Part shown: piece by piece, positions 59,610 through 64,000 of the stretch
How positions within the stretch are numbered: the first letter of the stretch is position 1
Layout: the number at the start of each line of letters is the position of its first letter
NCBI GenBank assembly: GCA_963697965.1
Contig: OY969108.1
Coordinates: 1,612,001 to 1,676,000 of the forward strand
DNA: 64,000 bases
From: JAPLJC01 sp963697965
Lineage (GTDB): Bacteria; Desulfobacterota; Desulfobaccia; Desulfobaccales; 0-14-0-80-60-11
Reading direction: 5' to 3'
The notes under the pieces: model-generated
What the model saw: the letters and a program-made list of their open reading frames with translations, nothing else
Told to the model about the DNA's origin: nothing
Database searches by the model: none
Made by a program: the position numbers and the translations under genes

Positions 59610-60176
59610 ATGCTTGGGCGCACGGAACGGCTTAGCTTTTTAGGGTTGCGGTCCTGGGGAAAACCCTTCTTGTTTCTGGCGATGGCGCTGCTGCTGGCCG
59701 GCTGTAACCAAGGATCCAAATCCGCTGAGGAATTGCGAGGCGAGATTCAGGATCTCAAAAAAGAAGTCAAATCGATGCAGGAGAAGTTGGACAAATTGCA
59801 GGCCGGCCAACAGGCCATGCTGGCCCTCCTGCAGAAACCCATCCAGCCGCCGCCAGCCGCGGAGGCGGTTCAGCCGCCGCCTCCGCAGGTGCTGACGGTC
59901 AGCCAGTTGCTGGCCAACAAGGACCGCTACCTGGGGGGCCGGGTCACGGTGAGGGGCAATCCGGGACCGGTGATTATGCACCACAAGTCCTTGCTCCTGC
60001 TGGCCCCGGAAGGGATGGTGGAGGTCCTCCTGGGCAGCCTCCCGGATGAAAAATTGGTGGTCCGCCTCACCTCTACCCCCCTGGAGAAGCCGATAACCGT
60101 AACCGGGGTTGTGGGCCTGCCGCCCCCGGGTACCAGCGCCAAGCTGCAAATCACCGCCGAGGCCGTGGATTTCTGA
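59610..60176 (+). CDS. Lipoprotein with coiled coil and OB-like domain
   Basis: The 188-residue protein has a signal peptide ending in a lipobox (LLLAGC). A coiled-coil segment follows (SAEELRGEIQDLKKEVKSMQ...KLDKLQ), then a proline-rich linker (IQPPPAAEAVQPPPPQ). The C-terminal domain (VSQLLANKDRYLGGRVTVRGNPGPV...VTGVVGLPP) looks like an OB-fold of the cytochrome-c-maturation or tOB type. It is probably anchored at a membrane facing the periplasm. Function unknown. Confidence 0.8.
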   Translation: MLGRTERLSFLGLRSWGKPFLFLAMALLLAGCNQGSKSAEELRGEIQDLKKEVKSMQEKLDKLQAGQQAMLALLQKPIQPPPAAEAVQPPPPQVLTVSQLLANKDRYLGGRVTVRGNPGPVIMHHKSLLLLAPEGMVEVLLGSLPDEKLVVRLTSTPLEKPITVTGVVGLPPPGTSAKLQITAEAVDF

Positions 60177-60193
60177 GGAGGAATGAGCCCCCG

Positions 60194-61609
60194 GTGTCGG
60201 CCTGGCGCACCATAAGCCGGCGGCTGCTGAGGAAGAAGCCGGTTGCCACTGGCAGCGGCTTGACCCTGAGCCGCAGCCTGAATCGTCTGGACCTGATGGT
60301 CATGGGGATGGCCCAGATCATCGGCGCCGGCATCTTCGTCATCTCCGGGGTGGGGATCCGGATCGCCGGGCCGGGCCTGCTTCTCTCCCTGCTGCTGGCG
60401 GGAACCGCCTGCACCCTGGCGGCCCTGTGCTATGCCGAGTTGGCGGCCATGATGCCCCTGGCCGGCAGCGTTTACACATACGCCTACGGCATCTTCGGGG
60501 AGTTGGCCGCCTGGATCATCGGCTGGGACCTGATCTTGGAATACGGCATGGGCGCGGCCACGGTGGCCTCCGGCTGGTCCAGCTACCTGCAGGACCTGAT
60601 GCTGGGATTCGGTTGGCGCCTGCCTCAATGGGCCAGCGGCCCGCCCTTCAGCCAGCCGGGCCGGGTGCTCAACCTGCCCGCGGCCCTGGTCGTCGCCGGG
60701 TTCGCCGTCCTGCTCATCCTCCGCACCCGCATCAGCGCCCTTGTTGCCCGCGGCTTCGTAGTGGGGAAACTGGCGGTGCTGGCCTTCATTATAGCCTTGG
60801 GCGCAGCCTTTGTGCGGCCGCATAACTGGCTGCCGCTGATGCCCCATGGCGTTGGCAGCATTATCGGGGCCTCCGCCCTGGTCTTTTTCGCCTACCTCGG
60901 CTTCGATGTGGTGGCCATCGCTGCCGAAGAAGCCCGTAACCCGGACCGGGATGTGCCTTTCGGCATTATCGGCTCCCTGGTCGTTTGCAGCCTCATCTAC
61001 CTGGCGGCGGTATTGGTGCTGCTGGGCATGGTTCCCTACGGCCAGGTGAACCCGGGCTCTCCCTTTTCCAGCGTCTTTCGCCAGGTGGGCCTGCCCTGGG
61101 CCGCGGCCCTGGTGGGGGTGGGAGCCATAATTGGCATCACCGGCGTCCTCTACATGCTGCTGTGGGCCCAGCCGCGGTTGCTGTTCGCTATGGCCCGGGA
61201 TGGCCTCCTACCGCCATGGGTGGCGGCTCTGCACCCCCGCTTCCATACACCTTACCGCTCGACTATTTGCTGCGGCGCCGGGGTGGCCCTGGTGGCCTCC
61301 CTCACCCCCATAGAGAAACTGGCCTATCTCTGCAACATCGGCACCCTGTTCGCCTTCTTTTTGGTATGTCTGGGGACCCTGATCCTGCGCCTGGTCCAGC
61401 CGGACCAACATCGCCCTTTCCGCTGCCCCTGGGGCAAGACCGTGGCCGTCGCCGGGGCCCTGGTGTGCCTGGCCTTGATGCTTTCCATGCCGGCCAGTTC
61501 CTGGTGGCGATTAGGGCTGTGGCTCCTGGCGGGATTGACGGTCTATTTCCTGTATGGTTTTCGATGCGGCCACTTCCGGGAGGTCGAGGCTCGGGGCGAT
61601 GAAGATTAA
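60194..61609 (+). CDS. APC-family amino-acid/polyamine permease
   Basis: The 471-residue protein has about twelve helices and the first-helix signature MGMAQIIGAGIFVISGVGIRIAGPG. It also has CYAELAAMMPLAGSVYTYAYGIFGELAAWIIGWDLILEYG and FFAYLGFDVVAIAAEEARNPDRDVP, typical of cationic amino-acid transporters (CAT/YfnA-like). The start is GTG, with a GAGGAGG site. Whether it takes up an amino acid or a polyamine (compare the agmatinase at 5662) cannot be told. Confidence 0.92.
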   Translation: MSAWRTISRRLLRKKPVATGSGLTLSRSLNRLDLMVMGMAQIIGAGIFVISGVGIRIAGPGLLLSLLLAGTACTLAALCYAELAAMMPLAGSVYTYAYGIFGELAAWIIGWDLILEYGMGAATVASGWSSYLQDLMLGFGWRLPQWASGPPFSQPGRVLNLPAALVVAGFAVLLILRTRISALVARGFVVGKLAVLAFIIALGAAFVRPHNWLPLMPHGVGSIIGASALVFFAYLGFDVVAIAAEEARNPDRDVPFGIIGSLVVCSLIYLAAVLVLLGMVPYGQVNPGSPFSSVFRQVGLPWAAALVGVGAIIGITGVLYMLLWAQPRLLFAMARDGLLPPWVAALHPRFHTPYRSTICCGAGVALVASLTPIEKLAYLCNIGTLFAFFLVCLGTLILRLVQPDQHRPFRCPWGKTVAVAGALVCLALMLSMPASSWWRLGLWLLAGLTVYFLYGFRCGHFREVEARGDED

Positions 61610-61729
61610 CAAGGGAGGGAATCCCAGGGAGAGACCCGGCGCCAGCGGCCCCGGTCCATTGATGATGGACCCGCCATTGAGCCTTGGGGGCGCCGGTCTT
61701 GCAAAAATTACCCCAAAGCCTCGGGGAAT

Positions 61730-62164
61730 CTAAGCCGGCTTATTCACCAGCAGCCAGTAGAAGCCCATCTCCGCCACGGTCTTGGCGAAGGACTCGAATT
61801 CCACCGGCTTGACCACGTAGCTGTTCACCCCCAGCCGATAGCACTCCTCTATATCCCGGTCTTCGTGGGACGAGGTCAGGACCACCACCGGAATGGTCCT
61901 GGTGCGCTCGTCGTCCTTCAGCCTCTGGAGCACCTCCAGACCGCTCACCTTGGGAAGTTTCAGGTCCAGGAGAATCACCTTCAGGTGGTTGGCCTGCTCG
62001 GCAAACGAGCCGGTGGTGTTGAAGATAAAATCGAGGGCCTCGGCCCCGTCCTTGACCACCTGCACCCTATTGGCCAGATTGTGTTTTTGCAAGGACCGCA
62101 AGGTGAGTTCCACGTCGTGGGGGTTGTCCTCTACCAGCAGTATCTCCGCATCCTTATAATTCAT
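61730..62164 (-). CDS. Single-domain response regulator (Rcp1-like)
   Basis: The 144-residue receiver has ILLVEDNPHDVELTLRSL, phospho-acceptor aspartate in VILLDLKLPKVSG, VVVLTSSHEDRDIEECYRLGVNSYVVKPV with the conserved lysine, and no output domain. This spacing and the ExDxxDxxL-like opening match the Rcp1 branch that partners with phytochrome-like or hybrid kinases. No kinase is adjacent. Confidence 0.93.
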   Translation of the reverse strand: MNYKDAEILLVEDNPHDVELTLRSLQKHNLANRVQVVKDGAEALDFIFNTTGSFAEQANHLKVILLDLKLPKVSGLEVLQRLKDDERTRTIPVVVLTSSHEDRDIEECYRLGVNSYVVKPVEFESFAKTVAEMGFYWLLVNKPA

Positions 62165-62203
62165 GGCGTTTCCTCGTTCCCAATACGGCGCCGGTCTCGT
62201 CCC

Positions 62204-62779
62204 TTAGGGGTTTTTTAGATCAGCCAGGGTAAACAGCGCCTCAACCTGGGGGACGGCCGCGGCCACCGCCTCCCGGCCCCCTTCCTGCCGGTCCACCAGG
62301 ATCAGGACCTTGACTACCTGGAGACCGAAGTCCCGGGCCGCGGCAATGGCCTTGAGCGTGGACGCCCCGGTGGTGATGACGTCTTCCAGGATCACCACCC
62401 GGTCTCCGGGCTGAACGTCACCCACCAGCAGTCCGCCGGCGCCGTGATCCTTGGCCTGTTTGCGCACCGAGAAGGCGCCTACGGGCAGGCCCTTGAGAAA
62501 GCTGGTGAGGGCGACGGCGTGGGCGATGGGGTCCGCTCCCAGGGTGAGGCCGCCCACTGCGTCCACCTCAAGGTCCCGGAGCATCTCCCAAAAAATCTCG
62601 CCGACGAGGAAGAGGCCCTCAGCATTGTGGGTCGTGGGCCGGCAGTCGATGTAATAGGGACTTTCCCGCCCGGACACCAACCTAAAGGGTTGCTGGGGCC
62701 GGTAGTAATAAGATTTTTGCCTGAGGAGCTGCCGCAATCTTTCCTTGCGCAGGTCTGTTTTGCCTTCCCGGCTGCTCAT
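62204..62779 (-). CDS. pyrE: Orotate phosphoribosyltransferase
   Basis: The 191-residue type I phosphoribosyltransferase has the PRPP motif VVILEDVITTGAST, the orotate-site segments SGRESPYYIDCRPTT and GGLTLGADPIAHAVA, and the flexible loop RKQAKDHGAGG. It forms orotidine monophosphate from orotate and PRPP in pyrimidine synthesis. Length and motifs are complete. Confidence 0.95.
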   Translation of the reverse strand: MSSREGKTDLRKERLRQLLRQKSYYYRPQQPFRLVSGRESPYYIDCRPTTHNAEGLFLVGEIFWEMLRDLEVDAVGGLTLGADPIAHAVALTSFLKGLPVGAFSVRKQAKDHGAGGLLVGDVQPGDRVVILEDVITTGASTLKAIAAARDFGLQVVKVLILVDRQEGGREAVAAAVPQVEALFTLADLKNP

Positions 62780-63124
62780 AACTATCCCGTCTCCCGGCCC
62801 GGCTTAACAAACGGGCCCGGTTCCCATCTAATTAAACAAATTGGCGCTGCCGGCCTTGAGTTGGCCGGAGAGCGCCGCCGCCCCTTCAGCAGGGTAAGAC
62901 CGAGCTGAAGGGCCTGAAGGGGGAAACGATGGCCCTGGGAATCTTGGTCTATTGGACTTCACTCAGTTACCTCTACCTCAACTTGCTCGTCTGGTGGGCT
63001 AACAGATAGGTAAGCCGCCAGGCTAACGGCCCCGGAAACCTGGGCCGTCGGCAAAGGAGCGGAGCCCCGGCCCGGGTCACTGCAACTACCGTTCACCCCC
63101 AGCCCTGAGCTTAAGGAGGAAGCA
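62780..63124. other. Gene-free 345-base region
   Basis: This gap lies between pyrE and the 32-residue ORF. No clear RNA gene, palindrome or terminator is seen. A strong ribosome-binding site (TAAGGAGGAAGC) lies at its right end. Confidence 0.4.
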
Positions 63125-63223
63125 ATGAGAGTCCTGGCTAACAGAATCGGGATTTGGATGTTCGTGCTTTTCGGTCTCATTTGCTTGGTGAGCCTGCTTC
63201 AGAAGAATTTCGTCTACTGGTGA
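63125..63223 (+). CDS. 32-residue single-helix membrane protein
   Basis: A very strong AAGGAGG site precedes the ATG. The product starts MRVLANRIGIWMFVLFGLIC, continues LVSLLQ and ends KNFVYW, which is one hydrophobic helix with a positively charged N-terminus. It overlaps the 3' end of the Nudix gene by ten bases on the other strand. The ribosome-binding site and helix argue for a real small protein; its role is unknown. Confidence 0.55.
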   Translation: MRVLANRIGIWMFVLFGLICLVSLLQKNFVYW

Positions 63224-63744
63224 TCCCCCAATTCCTTGAGCCTGAAATATTCGTCCAGGGTGCTCTTGGTGGCGCGGAAGGGAATCTGGTCCCAGGGGAT
63301 CTCGCCGTCGGCAAAGACCCCGATATCCAGGACTTCTTCCCCCGCGGCCATTTGCCCTTCCAGATATTCGGTCAGGTAGGCGACCACCACGGTGTCGCTG
63401 TCCTTGTAGGAGTAAACCCCCAGGAGCCGGTCCACCCGCACCTTTAGGTTGGCCTCCTCCTCAACCTCACGCACCACCGCTTCCTCCAACAACTCCCCCA
63501 CATCCATGAAGCCGCCCGGCAACACCCAGAGGCCATAGCCCGGGTTCACGCCGCGGCGCGTCATGACCACCCCGCCATCCTTGGGGACCACGGCAATGAC
63601 CGCCACCTTGGGGTCTTCATATAGGACGTACTGGCAGTCATGGCATACCAGCCGCTCCGGGCCTGAGGCCTTAATGATGCGCCTTTCCAAAGGCCCGCCG
63701 CACTGGGGGCAGTACTTGTAGGTGCCGGTCGATTTAAAAGCCAC
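63214..63744 (-). CDS. Nudix hydrolase with N-terminal zinc ribbon (NudC-like)
   Basis: The 176-residue protein has a zinc ribbon (YCPQCGG and LVCHDCQY) followed by a Nudix fold. The Nudix box is GGFMDVGELLEEAVVREVEEEANL, in which the glycine expected near the end of the GX5EX7REUXEEXGU signature is alanine. NudC-type enzymes hydrolyse NADH or NAD-capped RNA; this shorter form may act on another nucleoside diphosphate. The zinc ribbon and box are otherwise intact. Confidence 0.9.
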   Translation of the reverse strand: MAFKSTGTYKYCPQCGGPLERRIIKASGPERLVCHDCQYVLYEDPKVAVIAVVPKDGGVVMTRRGVNPGYGLWVLPGGFMDVGELLEEAVVREVEEEANLKVRVDRLLGVYSYKDSDTVVVAYLTEYLEGQMAAGEEVLDIGVFADGEIPWDQIPFRATKSTLDEYFRLKELGDHQ

Positions 63745-63788
63745 TTCAGTTGCCTTTTTCTAGTTGAGACTTCTTCTAGAATTAAATT

Positions 63789-63870
63789 TGTCATCCTGAG
63801 CGAAGCGAATGATCTCGTATTTATTCAAGTATTTATGAGATTCTTCGGTCGCTTCGCTTCCTCAGAATGA
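63789..63870. repeat. Dispersed palindromic repeat (TGTCATCCTGAGCG...CTCAGAATGA), copy 3
   Basis: Nearly identical to the copy at 15659, including the loop TTTATTCAAGTATTTATGAG. It lies upstream of the Nudix gene. The final 130 bases of the window hold no supported feature. Confidence 0.72.
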
Positions 63871-64000
63871 AATAACGGGGACTTTCGCAGAGGTCTCTAG
63901 TTAGAGATCAATCCGAAGGTCAAATGAGCCTCGTTAAACCAGCCTAGGTGCCCGGTTTTCCACGGCAACCCGGCGTGCCGCCCCGGTGGGGCCTCTTTAG

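Overview
The window is GC-rich chromosomal DNA, most likely from a strictly anaerobic sulfate- or sulfur-metabolising bacterium of the Desulfobacterota (Desulfobacca/Syntrophobacter-like). This rests on gene content only: sigma54 regulators, a CCG-domain (HdrD-like) Fe-S protein, a NuoF/GltD-type iron-sulfur flavoprotein, multiheme c cytochromes, a corrinoid methyl-transfer system and a DsrE/TusA sulfur relay. No rRNA, tRNA or CRISPR array was seen. Both ends cut through ordinary sequence.

Region 1 (1-16 kb) and region 4 (57-64 kb) are housekeeping DNA: a short KdpD-USP protein, TlyA, HtpX, a TPR protein, FdhD, agmatinase with an NtrC-type regulator, an alpha/beta hydrolase, a thymidylate-synthase-like protein, GAF, glycosyltransferase, TVP38 and rhodanese proteins; then MGMT, UDP-glucuronate decarboxylase, an APC permease, PyrE and a Nudix hydrolase. 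Intergenic spaces here hold dispersed palindromes, including three copies of a roughly 195-bp MITE-like element with CTAG-ended terminal inverted repeats.

Region 2 (16-26.7 kb) starts with a PAS-sigma54 activator. It faces a near-perfect sigma54 promoter that probably drives a universal stress protein, a TauE/SafE exporter, a small membrane protein, and a soluble molybdopterin oxidoreductase with its four-cluster ferredoxin and a 1133-residue NuoF-GltD-ferredoxin fusion whose NuoF half has lost its canonical motifs.

Region 3 (26.7-57.8 kb) is the unusual part. It holds a full three-component corrinoid methyltransferase (UroD-family methyltransferase, corrinoid protein, MtrH-like pterin methyltransferase) with a RACE-type reductive activator, next to a double NitT/TauT-type ABC transporter, a secreted rhodanese, a YeeE/YedE-TusA-DsrE-type sulfur operon, a NarL-type two-component system, and a respiratory module of two large multiheme cytochromes, a Rieske protein and a split cytochrome b. 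A 63-bp element with fixed internal spacing occurs four times here and nowhere else that I saw. It lies upstream of the methyltransferase operon, the secreted rhodanese, a small secreted peptide and the ABC transporter. I infer a regulon for uptake and demethylation of a methylated, possibly sulfur-containing, substrate. A TRAP-type binding protein in the same island carries an in-frame UAG codon.
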